64,000 nucleotides of DNA. It comes from Geosiphon pyriformis (lineage: Eukaryota > Glomeromycota > Glomeromycetes > Archaeosporales > Geosiphonaceae). The position numbers and the translations under genes are program-made. The DNA lies in contig JAAOMT010000480.1 of the NCBI GenBank assembly GCA_016748015.1, forward strand, positions 249,356-313,355. The letters are read 5' to 3'. This document shows, piece by piece, positions 22,283 to 32,457 of the stretch. Numbering within the stretch: position 1 is the first letter of the stretch; every line of letters starts with the position of its first letter. Below the pieces are notes generated by a model. It worked only from the letters and a program-made list of their open reading frames with translations, had not been told where the DNA came from and did no database searches.

Positions 22283-23531
22283 TATGAAAAGTTGACTTAT
22301 GTGTATGAAGGTTTGAAAATAAGGTTATATTTTTTTTTGATTAGGAAGTCGGAAAACTAGAGTGCGGAGATTGCAAGTTTCCCCGTCGTAGACTCGTAGA
22401 GTAAACGTGAAAAAGATGGTGGGGGGGGTGAGATAGGTTTTAGAGGAAAAAGATGTAGATGTCGATTGGTTGCCTGCTTATTAACAGTTGGGCATATATA
22501 GGAGGACTCGAGTTATACATTTCCTTTTCTAGAATTATTCTTGTGCGAGTTTTTTCAATTGAAAAAAAAACGTGGGACATTTAATTTTACATTATACGGG
22601 CAATTAGGTGAGTAGTGACACTTTTTCTTGTTTAACTAGAAAATTCTCAAGTTCTTTTTCTTTGAAGCCCCTAAAGTGTTATTGGTAATTCATGGAAAGT
22701 TGTGTGATTGTTGTCATGGCAGTATGGAAAGGTTGTGTGAGTGAATGCTAAATCATCAAGGCTAATAATGTGTGTTCCGGGTTGACATTGAAGATCTATC
22801 ATATGAATCACTGCTTGTTGAATAGTGTCTAATAATTTTTAAGTTATTATTATTATTATATTTTTATTTTTATTCAAGGGCTTCTCGAAAGAAAAGAGAT
22901 TATGCAATAAAATTTAAAGAGATTCACACACGAAAAACGTAATTCGAAGGGTAGAGAAGTTGAACATTGCCGTACGATTGATTGTACTCCTGAATAAATT
23001 TGTTGGGTGGTTACTCTCTTTTTTGTGCACATAAAAAAATGGTAACACAAAATCTCGGGGGATACTGTTTGCGTTAAATTAAAGAAACCTGTGACACATC
23101 CGAAGATAAAATGTTGTTCCACTGAATAACCTGCATGTTATCAAACTTTGGAGCACAAAGGTTTTCTCAACCTTTATTATCTATAACTTCTTATTTGTAA
23201 AAGCCAATGGTGAAACGTTACTTTCTCGTTCGTACCTTGTAAGAAGTCAATTTACAGATTAACAATAGGTTTTGAATATCAGGACGTGTAAAATCGTAAA
23301 GGTTTCACCTTTCTAAATTCGACAAAGCAGATTGGGTAAACGTTAAAATTGGACGGTTACCCATTTGTCACCAAGAAAAAGGTAAGAAAACATGATGTAA
23401 CTTTGATTAGATAAGAAAAAATAATTTTATATCATAAATGAATTTTTATAGGATATTTTTTTGCTCAAAGTTACTTATGAAAAAACCTTTATAATTGATA
23501 AATAACAAAAAAAATATTCCAACATAATATG

Positions 23532-23564
<33 letters not shown>

Positions 23565-24163
23565 TTTTGATTTTAACCATTTTAAAAACTTAAATTGAAT
23601 TTTTAAATTTGATAAATAATTAACAAATTAACAAATTAATTAAAAAGGCATGTAGCAAATTTGGTTTGAATAACTGATTATTTTCCGATTCTTTTACACA
23701 AATATATAACCACAAAAGATTAGTTTGAAATATCAAAAGTTTGGTAATCATTAAATTGAGTTATGAGTTCCGTGAGATAAAAAAAAAGTTAATTCGATTT
23801 TAAAAACGCTTATCTTAACAAGTTTTTTCTAACTATGCTATGGTCGGTTACACGGAGCCAACTTTAAATCAAATATTTGAATTGCAGTAAAGATGTAGCC
23901 ACAATTCCTGACATTGGGGGATAATCTGCAAAACAAGGTAATAACCGAGTTACCGAAAATGAGCCCTTGTTTGTTGGAAATTATATAAATATGAGAAGAG
24001 GAGGTTTAGGTGAGATGGGATTAAAATTATATTACGATATGGTGATCTAAAGTGCAAAAGATCTACCAAATTTAGAAAAAAAAAATTTTCTCACACGGCC
24101 GAAATAGTAAAAACTTGTTTCCCAATGGTTGATCGTTTCTTTGTGTCAAAAAAAAAAAAGGCA

Positions 24164-24170
24164 TATAAAA
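24164..24170 (+). promoter_or_regulatory. TATA box of the 24353 gene
   Basis: TATAAAA in the context GGCATATAAAAAGG, 189 bp before the ATG, with CCCAATGG at 24121 as a possible CAAT element. A clear TATA suggests an inducible or strongly expressed gene. Confidence 0.55.
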
Positions 24171-24280
24171 AGGATGTTTGAAGAGGAATACAATAGAAAT
24201 TTATCGTACCAAACCTATTTTCAAGTTCGAGGCGATACAAATTTATATTATTCCTCTTCTTAAAAGCTTTTCTCTTTTAA

Positions 24281-24330
24281 CCAAACCAAACCAAACCAAA
24301 TCAAATCAAATCAAATCAAATCAAATCAAA
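24281..24330 (+). repeat. (YCAAA)10 pentanucleotide repeat in the 5' leader
   Basis: Four CCAAA units followed by six TCAAA units, 22 bp upstream of the ATG at 24353. It would give an unstructured, G-free leader. Confidence 0.9.
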
Positions 24331-24352
24331 TTAATATAATCAATCATCGAAA

Positions 24353-25336
24353 ATGGTTCGTGAAATGATTGAAAAAGCGATCGAAGATTATCTCGATACA
24401 CATCGTGATAATATTAGAGTTCATGTAGAAAAAAATTTAAATTCAACAAAAAGTAATATTGTGGAACACCTTCCTGACCATGTTGTGAATTTTTTGAAAA
24501 GTCATCTCGAAAAAAGACACAAAGAATCTGGAGGCAACTTTTTGGGAACAATTATCAACAGCGTTTCTTCTTTGGCGACAGGATTATCAGAAAACTTTAA
24601 AAATGAAATTCGTGAAGCAACAAAACATCATGTTGATAAAGCTACTGAAGGTTCTACCGATTATATTACTGATACCGCTGTGAAAGAATCAAAAGTTGCC
24701 GTGAAATCTTTGACGAAGAAAGATGATGATGACCATAAATTTTTTCAAAATTTTGACCTCAGTTTTTTGGGTGAGGGTAAAGTCGGTATCGTTAATAAGA
24801 TTTTGGAATTAATTCGACCCCCGATTCGTCGTGTCAGTAATGAGATCAAGGAAAAAGTATCTTCAAGCTTCCCTAAACATATCAAGAAACTCATATTACA
24901 TGATTTAGGTGGTAAATTACCTGGTTCCGATAAAGATGGTGATGGTGTGAATGATAATATTCAATCCGTTCTAGCCTTATTAGGAGGTGGTGGTCGTAAA
25001 AAAGGTGGTGATGGTAATAGGGAAGGCGGGGATGATGATGATGATGATGATAATGATTTCCTTGATAAGATTTTACATCGTCTTCCTCAAAAAATTCATG
25101 ATTTTCTTACACCGTTTTTGGAAAAGTTTGAAGAAGGGCTAATGCAAAATATATCTTTTGAATTACATAATAGAATATTTAGTGAGGATTATTTCAAGAA
25201 AGGTGTTTTATCATTCTTAAAACTATTTGGTGGAAGTGGTGGTAGCGGGGATGGAAAAGGAGATGGTGATCGAAATTTGTTTGGGCAAGTTCTTGGTTTA
25301 TTTAAGAAAGGAAAAGGCGATGATGATGATGATTGA
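24353..25336 (+). CDS. uncharacterised acidic, amphipathic-helix protein with a calcium-type loop
   Basis: Intact 327-codon single exon; family not recognised. The N-terminal about 125 residues are charged amphipathic helix (EKAIEDYLDTHRDNI..., HLPDHVVNFLKSHLEKRH). A second helical block (residues about 130-190) repeats the theme FLGEGKVGIVNKILELI and FPKHIKKLILHDLGGKLPG. Then DKDGDGVND (residues about 193-201) resembles the DxDxDG loop of EF-hand, dockerin or thrombospondin type-3 repeats. A third block (RLPQKIHDFLTPFLEKFEEGL) resembles the first. Blocks are separated by Gly-rich and poly-Asp linkers (GAT repeats). No signal peptide or membrane span. A TATA box and G-free leader suggest high or induced expression. 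Function unknown. Confidence 0.85.
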   Translation: MVREMIEKAIEDYLDTHRDNIRVHVEKNLNSTKSNIVEHLPDHVVNFLKSHLEKRHKESGGNFLGTIINSVSSLATGLSENFKNEIREATKHHVDKATEGSTDYITDTAVKESKVAVKSLTKKDDDDHKFFQNFDLSFLGEGKVGIVNKILELIRPPIRRVSNEIKEKVSSSFPKHIKKLILHDLGGKLPGSDKDGDGVNDNIQSVLALLGGGGRKKGGDGNREGGDDDDDDDNDFLDKILHRLPQKIHDFLTPFLEKFEEGLMQNISFELHNRIFSEDYFKKGVLSFLKLFGGSGGSGDGKGDGDRNLFGQVLGLFKKGKGDDDDD

Positions 25337-25741
25337 TAAAATTTATACATTTTTTTTTTGGATTTTGTATTGACTAAAACTGGTCATTTAGTTTTCAATT
25401 ATCATATCAAAAGGATAGGTAGGTTAGGATAGGATAATAATCATGTAAAGCTTTACAGTAAATAAAAATCAAATTTATCTCAAAAATTAATATTTTATTT
25501 TAAATACTATTTTTATATTTTTGGAGCATTAAATAATAATTATTATTATTACTTTTGTGAATATATATATTTTATTTATTAATTATTGTTACTAAGAAAA
25601 AAGATTGGATTTAAATTGACAAATCCCCAATGCCAAGGTTTTTTTAATAATCATTAATAACAATCATCGGTACTTTATAATGTTAATTTATAAAATTCTC
25701 GCTTTTTTCTCTAGAAAAATTCCGTTTTCACCCTATTAAAT
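25337..25741. other. short intergenic stretch
   Basis: 3' UTR of the preceding gene and promoter of the SARAF-like gene; AT-rich, nothing further seen. Confidence 0.5.
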
Positions 25742-27390
25742 ATGAAAGGAATCTTCATTTCTTCTTTCTTATTACTTCTTATATGTTTGTCCGATGAACA
25801 TATTGTCAATGCGAAAAAAGGTCCTGTTCTTTTGACAACCGTCAAAACATTGACCCTTTATAAAGGGAAAAAAACAACCGGAAAACGTACTTCTCCAGGT
25901 GTGTTGTCTGTTGAAGGTTTCAGATATAATCGGGAATTTTGCTTGAAAAATATTTTCTATTAATCATTATATTGCCTAATTCCACAAAGTTCCACAAATT
26001 GAATGTGTGGGTGGGGACGCTTGTCACATCTTTGAACCAGGTAAACAGCTAGCTTATGATAGGAAATAATTTACATTCTATTTTTTATTTAAGATTTGTT
26101 TCGAATTCTTCAATATTTTGCTTCAGATGTAATCCAATGTAACAATATGGGCTCTGATGGTGAAGATGTCCAGTGGAAATGTCAAGCAGAGTTACCAGAT
26201 ATTTTGATGTTTGGTCGCATTGAAGTCGGCTGTGAAGGTTTGTAATTTTTATTGACGACCCTAGAAAATTATATCGCGTGCCAATCACATCTCAACTTTT
26301 TGCTTAACAAGTGTAGGTTATGATTATCCTGAAGATCCTTATATACTAAGAGGTATCTCTAAAGTGTACCTGATTTGTTACTTTATCATCTCAATTTTTT
26401 CCCCCTTGTTGATTACGATTTTATTATTATCATCTTGTAAAAGGGAGCTGCGGTCTGCAATACACATTATACTTTAACGACCTTGGAAATAAGAAAAAAG
26501 AAACAAAAAACCGGCCTTACTCGGACTCGGATCCTAAAGATCACCATATACCAAAAGATTGGGATGGCCCGCCACAAAAAGGTATTCATAATCTTGAATT
26601 CATATTTTTTAGATTGCTTGCTATTACGTTCCACCTTTGTATTAAAATCTGTCTGTCGCTTTCACCCTGCAGGATCTAAATTGTTCACTTATATATTCAC
26701 ATCCGCATGGCTTGGTGTATGTGCCTTTATTTTTTATAATATTTATTTGTCATTGCGCAGGCAAGTAAAAAATTTTAGAAATTTCAATATTTGGTCAACA
26801 ACTTTAATGCACTTTCTAAAAGTTTATTTTCTAAAATATTACTTTTTAGCCCAAATCCTCAAAATCGATGGCCAGCCGGAAATTTTGGTTCGCTTTCTCG
26901 CTTCTTATTTCTATATGATGTTTAAACTCGACTATTTTTTGATGTTTATCCTCAACATTATCAAGATTCCACACCACCACCGCCATATTCTCCAATGCCT
27001 TCATCTTCCCATTTTTCAACACAAACACCTCCACAACAGACAAGAGGTATCTTCGATAACGTTAGATCAATTCCAAGACCAGGTTTCTGGTCAGGGGTTG
27101 GTTTAAGTGGTTTAGCCCATCTAGCCAATCACTATCTGCTCAATCGAAATAATAATAATAATAAGCAAGAACAACAAACTGAACCCACATCGAGGTCGGC
27201 AATTAGTTTAAAATTTAGCTTTCCAGTCTGTATTTTCTTTAATATTATTTATATTTCATTTAGACAACATGCAACGGGCAATAATACATTTGACAGGCGA
27301 TACAGGGACGATTTTAAAAATAATTCTTCCTCTAGTGATTCTTTCGATTTTAAAACTTCTACAGGATTTGGAGGGACGAAAAGGCGTTAA
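25742..27390 (+). CDS. SARAF/TMEM66-like store-operated calcium entry regulator
   Basis: Nine exons splice in frame: 25742-25898, 25990-26040, 26127-26237, 26317-26352, 26444-26581, 26673-26760, 26850-26887, 26966-27194, 27264-27390; 975 nt, 324 residues. Signal peptide (residues 1-24), a luminal domain with TLTLYKGKKTTGKR, VPQIECVGGDAC, VIQCNNMGSDG, VQWKCQ, VGCEGYDYPEDPYILRGSCGL, one membrane span (residues about 167-190), a Pro-rich cytosolic tail (STPPPPYSPMP), FWSGVGLSGL and the C-terminal end TGFGGTKRR. These match animal SARAF, an ER membrane protein that turns off store-operated Ca2+ entry. Intron 6 is GC-AG (CAG|GCAAGT). The donor of intron 7 (GTTCGC) is weak, and intron 8 (69 nt) keeps frame, so those two joints are the least certain. 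Confidence 0.88.
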
Positions 27391-27512
27391 TTTTTCATTA
27401 GTCATCTTTCAACTGCACTATTAAAACATCTTTTAATGATATAACGTGACTTAAATTTATCATCAAATAATCATGAAATAAAAAGTTGCATTCTCATAAG
27501 AATAGTGAAGAA

Positions 27513-28920
27513 ATGGTATATAAATTGAGTCGTTCTTTCTTGAACCAAAGTTTCAAGTATAGTCGTTTTTTTTCCTCGAAATGTCTTCGAGAAACACGTG
27601 AAGAGCTTCGAGCTCTCGGGAAAGGTTCAATTGAATTTAAACCCGATTTCTCACCCAGTGTAGGACTTATAACACTTCGGTATTTCACTTGTTACTTCTC
27701 TTGTGCCACTCTTTCAACGCATTATTTACCTCACTTTAAAGGAATCCCGAACGGCATAATGCACTCTCTGGAAAAATGATGGCGGAACTAGCTGACATTG
27801 TTGATCGCCTTGAAGAAATAGTGAGGGGAAAAGAGTGTAACACTATTGAAGATAGTCTGGTCGGGTTGATCATGGAAGGAAGTGAAAAAAAATCTTTCTG
27901 TGGTGAGACTTGTATACCAGATAATGGGGAAATTAAAAACTAATATCGTTTGCTTTCGATGTAATTTGCATTTTGATTTATCTGAGAAACAAATTTGTGA
28001 ATATAGCGGGTTTAGGTAAGAGCCTCAATAATGATCATTACTATTGACCAATTATGGCTGAAATTTCTAGTTGATAGACTTGAGTGTAGCAAGAGATCAT
28101 ATTCTCGAACCGGAAAGTGGTGCAAAGATGAGCTCTTTGATGCAAGATACTCTCTTTCGCTTCAATCGTCTTTCGCTCGTATCAGTCGCTGCTGTTGAAG
28201 GTTATGCATTAGGCGGTGGTGCTGAATTGACGACTGCGTGTGATTATCGATGCCTCGCAAAATTGGCTCAAGTGAGATTTGTGGTATGAAAAATATATCG
28301 ATTTTGATCTGCTTATTATAGCTCTAAAGGCCTTTTTTTTAATTTTATTCTCATACCTCATTTAAGTAGCAAATCAAAATGGTATGGGTTAACCTTTGAC
28401 AAACGCTTTACTTATCGAATTGACAATTTGAATAATCTAAGGCTTATTTGATGAGGCCACAACGCCTGGATGGGGTGGAGGTGCAAGATTAGTTAATATA
28501 GTGGGTCAAAGAAAGGTAAGAGAAAAAATTCGACACTCCAGCATAATGATTGGTATCATGTTAAATCTTATTTATTTATTTTTTTAGGCTTTGACATTAT
28601 TGGGGACAAGTAGAGCGTTGAAAGGACAAGAAAGTGTAGAAATTGGATTTACTGACATGGTGGCAGAAAATAGGGAGGCTGTAACTACTGCCACTCATTT
28701 TTTGGATTCTTTTGTCTACTCGGATAATTTTGAAAAAAATGGAATTGAGAAATTTAGGGAAAGGAATTCTGTAAAAGCTATGCGTAGTATGAAAACAATC
28801 ATTGCCGCTGCAAAAGAAATACCTGAACCAGTTCGTCATTTAGAGCATTCATTATTTGCAAACTTGTGGGGTGCCCCGGATAATAAAAAGGCTATTTTAG
28901 ATTCCACCAAAAAATCATAA
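27513..28920 (+). CDS. enoyl-CoA hydratase/isomerase family, ECHDC1-like (ethylmalonyl-CoA decarboxylase)
   Basis: Exons 27513-27679, 27742-27902, 28007-28015 (9 nt), 28078-28283, 28370-28381 (12 nt), 28456-28515, 28588-28920; 948 nt, 315 residues, close to animal ECHDC1. An Arg/Ser-rich N terminus (KYSRFFSSKCLRE) suggests mitochondrial import. Crotonase signatures: LRNPERHNALSGKM, oxyanion-hole residues FCAGLDL, then VAAVEGYALGGGAELTTACDYR with the GGGAE motif, VRFV, PGWGGGARL and a C-terminal WGAP. ECHDC1 decarboxylates ethylmalonyl-CoA as metabolite repair; another crotonase activity remains possible. The two micro-exons restore exactly the family spacing (VRFV-QIKM-ATTPGWGG). The next gene, Y14, is convergent. 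Confidence 0.85.
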
Positions 28921-29268
28921 TACACCTTATAAAATATAAATACGGATTAGATTAGGGTTTTCTCAACTTATTTATATTTGCTGAAAGCTTTTTGCTATCT
29001 TTAGATAACATAATGCAAAAAATGAGTAGAAAAAGTTTCCTACCCTTTTATTTTCAATAGAAGATGGGCAAGAATTTTATCGCCTCATTTGCATATCACC
29101 ATGATAGAAATTATTGAACTGAGTTGGTAAACGTTTCCTAACTAATCGATTCTTTGATTTCTATGTCGTTTTACATTTTTTAATAGCACTTTTTCGTCGG
29201 AACATTTTTTTAAAAAAGATGCCATTTGTTCCAGAGTTGAATCACTCAAAGATTTATTTGTGAAATTT
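28921..29268. other. intergenic 3' ends of two convergent genes
   Basis: About 350 bp between the crotonase stop and the Y14 stop, presumably both 3' UTRs. No gene seen. Confidence 0.6.
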
Positions 29269-30129
29269 TTAATATCTTCTGGGACTAGAAGACCTTCCAC
29301 GTCGTCGTCCAATTCTATTTCTTACGCCTCGATCCCTATCTCGATCCGATGCAAGAACAGGTGTGGGTGGTCTTATGAAAGCAAAATCGCAATGCAAAAC
29401 TTGGCCGTAAAGTTTATCACCATTTACAGATTCGATCGCATTTTTTGCCTCTTTATAAGTCTCATATTCAACAAGAGCATATCCCTGAAAAAAAAAACGA
29501 GTCACTTTCTCCCATAGCGTCATTAACAGATTAATTGATTATCTAGTAAGACCTACTTTTACAAAACCTGTTCGTCGATCCAAATTTAGATGTAGATTCT
29601 TGATATCACCAAAGTCAGCAAACTTTTCCATGATTTCTTCCTCATTAGATTCTTCATGCAGTCCGACTACAAGTACAATCCAACCCTCAACAGCTAAAAT
29701 TTAAAATGAGTTGTTAAACGAAAGAAGGAAAGATGTAACAGATGATTTGGATTATTTTGAGTTTACGTTACATCTTTGGGCGCGCCCAGCGGCCGCATCT
29801 TCTTCAGTGGTTGATTCGAATTGATCATACTTATCAGTACCCCGGACTCCATCATGAGAATCTAGAAATTTTTTAGAGAAATATCAAGATTCCGAAATAA
29901 ATTGTCTTAAGAATGCCTGTTTGAACTTGAACAATACCTCTTTCACTTTTAAAACCACGTCCTTTGCGCTTTATAGAAGGTTTGGCATCTATTTTTGTGG
30001 AGGTTGAATAAAACAAAAGAGAAATGGAATTTGAAAGACATCAATTATTGAAAGAAAACCTTCGTCTTCATCAACTATCATATCCTCGCCCTCGTCAGCG
30101 GCGATTTCGATTTCATAAATTGTCGACAT
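29269..30129 (-). CDS. RBM8A: exon-junction complex RNA-binding protein Y14 (RBM8A)
   Basis: On the - strand exons 30060-30129, 29938-29988, 29861-29772, 29693-29557 and 29484-29269 splice in frame (564 nt, 187 residues). The protein has an acidic start ([15 protein letters not shown]), KRKGRGF, then [16 protein letters not shown] (RRM start, RNP2), [28 protein letters not shown] (RNP1 KGYALVEY, in two parts) and an Arg/Ser-rich tail ending SSSPRRY. Y14 with Mago forms the core that marks spliced exon junctions and affects mRNA localisation and decay; its presence fits a genome this rich in introns. Length and layout match animal and plant Y14. Divergent from the HTD2-like gene. Confidence 0.94.
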
Positions 30130-30423
30130 TATTGAAAATATCTAACTTTTTAAGAAGGGCTTACTTAGTAAGAAAAAAACTTTTATATTATAAAAACAGA
30201 TAATGTGACTTGTCCTAGGAATTATTGCCTATTATATCTTATTCTATACTAATTTTGGCAGAGATGTAAAATCGAGTTCAAGAATATTTTATATACTGTA
30301 TCTTCTTCCAAAAGATGATGTATCTAAAAAAAACTATATAGTCTATATGAGGGACAGATTATCTGAAGACCAGTTAAATATTTACAAAAGTGTTTTTATT
30401 CTCTATTAAAAAAACTATCAATA
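30130..30423. promoter_or_regulatory. shared divergent promoter region of Y14 and the HTD2-like gene
   Basis: Only 294 bp separate the two start codons. AT-rich; no clear TATA pair. Both promoters must lie here. Confidence 0.5.
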
Positions 30424-31615
30424 ATGACCATTCATACAAATAAACAAGTCCTGAGTTATGTTCGTTTATTAAAGAGCTTTAAAATAAAACAGCTACAATT
30501 GAGAATATTTTCATCTTTTCATAGAGGTAGTGAGAACAAAGAGGCACGAAAGAGTGAGTCGAACACGAGAATTGATGGTGAACGACTTATCTCCAACTGG
30601 AAATCAGAGGTTATCAAAGACACGAAAATTTCCAAAGATTTTATAACATCTTCCACCCTTCAATTGTTATCGTTGACTTTGAATCGTAAAAATATAATAT
30701 CTGACCTTTCAGCTACTCACGTACCTCCAGAAGGCACACCAGTCCCACCTAATTATCATTTAGCTTATTTCCCTCCACGTGTTTATGAAAGCCAATTGGC
30801 AGATGATGGCTATGTAACGACACATTCCCCTCCCTCGCCTTTTTTGCGAAGAATGTGGGCTGGAGGGGAACTTTCTTTTAACAATCAAAATCCTTTAAGA
30901 GTGGGTCAAATAGTAAATATGGAAACCCGATGTCGAGACATCAAGTTAAAAAATGGTAGTCAAGGGGAGAGTGTTTTTGTTTGGGTTGATCGGGATTTGA
31001 GTAATGAGAATGGTTGGAGCATGAGAGATACCCGATGTTTGGTATATATTAAAAGATGTGACAAGAAACAAGAAAGGCGAGTAATTAAAGGTATATATTT
31101 TTTTAATAATATATTTGCTCCAGCCACATTAATGTAATCCTCAATTTTTGTTTTTCTTAATTTAGTCAATAAAATTGCCGAGTTTCAAAAAACAATTCAC
31201 CCAAGCAGCATTTTATTATTTCGCTTTTCTGCGTTGACCTTTAACAGTCATCTTATACACTTTGATCATCGATACGCCACGGAAATTGAAGGATATCCAG
31301 GTATAGTTAAAAGAAAAGTTAGAAAAAGGAAAGAATACTAATCATATTTCTTATTCTCAACGAATGGTAGGATGTTTGGTTCATGGACCACTCACTTGTA
31401 CCCTTCTTTTGGATTTAATTCGGGATAATTTGAATGAAAGAGACGCATTTATTAAATCATTTTCTTATCGTGCTTTAAGCCCTTTGATAGTCGATCATGA
31501 ATTCAAAGTTTGTGGCAAAAAACATGATTCAAAAAAAGAATTTTATGAAGTTTGGGCAGAGAATGCTCAAGGAGGGTTAGCGATGAAAGGAACCGCAAAT
31601 ATTGAATTCCTTTGA
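30424..31615 (+). CDS. MaoC/HTD2-type 3-hydroxyacyl-thioester dehydratase, probably mitochondrial
   Basis: Exons 30424-31090, 31166-31300 and 31371-31615 give 1,047 nt, 348 residues. The N terminus is basic and Ser-rich (SYVRLLKSFKIKQLQLRIFSSF), as for a mitochondrial presequence. The first half carries a FAS1-type dehydratase/hot-dog domain (FFP-like AYFPPRVYESQLADDGY, PFLRRMWAGGE). The second half holds the hydratase motif SALTFNSHLIHFDHRYATE, with the catalytic Asp/His region, then YPG and LVHGPLTCTLLLDL. HTD2 performs the dehydration step of mitochondrial type II fatty-acid synthesis, which supplies octanoate for lipoate. Mesaconyl-CoA hydratase-like activity cannot be excluded from sequence alone. 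Confidence 0.85.
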
Positions 31616-32457
31616 TATTGCGAACCAAAATTAATGGTGGCGTAATGTCCACCCAAAAAAATTGTCATGTGTTTTTCCGAATAAGTATAGACGATATCTA
31701 AATTAATTAACCGAAAAAACAAACAAATACCTTTTTGCTATTATTAAAAATGATGATCTTTTCTTGGCAGATGAAAAGATAAACATATGTAAAAAAAAGA
31801 TCATCTTCCATATAAATTATTTTTCTGAAATTTTATATTGATATTTTTAGATTTCTAATTCTATTACTAAGTAAGCCTTTTAATTTCCAGTGTTCTAATT
31901 CGGAAAAAAGAGAAGCGTCATGATGATACTCAAAATATTTAAAAAACTTTAAATATTAATACTACTAATAATAAGAATAATTCTCTGGTAAATAATTAAT
32001 AAATTAAAATGTTTTCCAGATAAGCTTATGATGGGCGAAAAGTGGGTCTTTTACCTTTTCGGCTACATTTCCCCCAATCTACTTTGGCAACAAATCACAC
32101 ATGTAGTACTCACTTCATGCACTGAATCCTACCTATCGCTATCCCCTCTATTATTTTCTCAGCGTTTTTTTTCTTTAGTTTATCACCTATAAAAAATGTT
32201 TCATATTACTATATTAGCGATAAATATGGCTCAACCAACCGTTGTATTACCAGTAATTATATGATTGATTCGTTTAAATAGATTGGGTTGAAAAGAACTT
32301 ACAGTTGGGACATCCTGTAGTGAGACTTTTTCCTCGCTATTTTGGATTGCTTCTCATTGATCCCATTATCCTAATTATTATTATTATTCATATTAGTTTT
32401 ACAATAAGAAATTAATCATACTATTAAAAGTTTTTATAAATAAGAAACTCTCTTGTC
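31616..32457. other. intergenic region upstream of the P-type ATPase
   Basis: About 840 bp with no supported gene. It holds the 3' UTR of the dehydratase gene and the ATPase promoter; a short (ATT)n run lies near 32373-32388. Confidence 0.5.

Larger units (their letters stand above)
22283..24352. other. intergenic region with divergent promoters
   Basis: About 2 kb between two genes transcribed away from each other. No supported gene; the 82-codon - strand frame at 22874-23122 looks spurious. Contains a (AAT)n run near 23531-23563. The last 200 bp carry a TATA box and a pentanucleotide repeat listed separately. Confidence 0.55.

Noticed and set aside
22874-23122. 82-codon - strand frame between two genes
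   Set aside because: No recognisable domain or signal; length is expected by chance in this interval.
27195-27263. In-frame retention of the 69-nt intron 8 of the SARAF-like gene
   Set aside because: It would insert a hydrophobic stretch absent from the family just before the conserved tail; the sequence also has an intron-like TTTCATTTAG end.
29776-29798. Adjacent GGCGCGCC and GCGGCCGC (AscI/NotI-like) sites that look like vector sequence
   Set aside because: They lie inside exon 3 of Y14 in frame ([10 protein letters not shown]) and lead directly into the conserved RSVEGW block, so they are native coding sequence.
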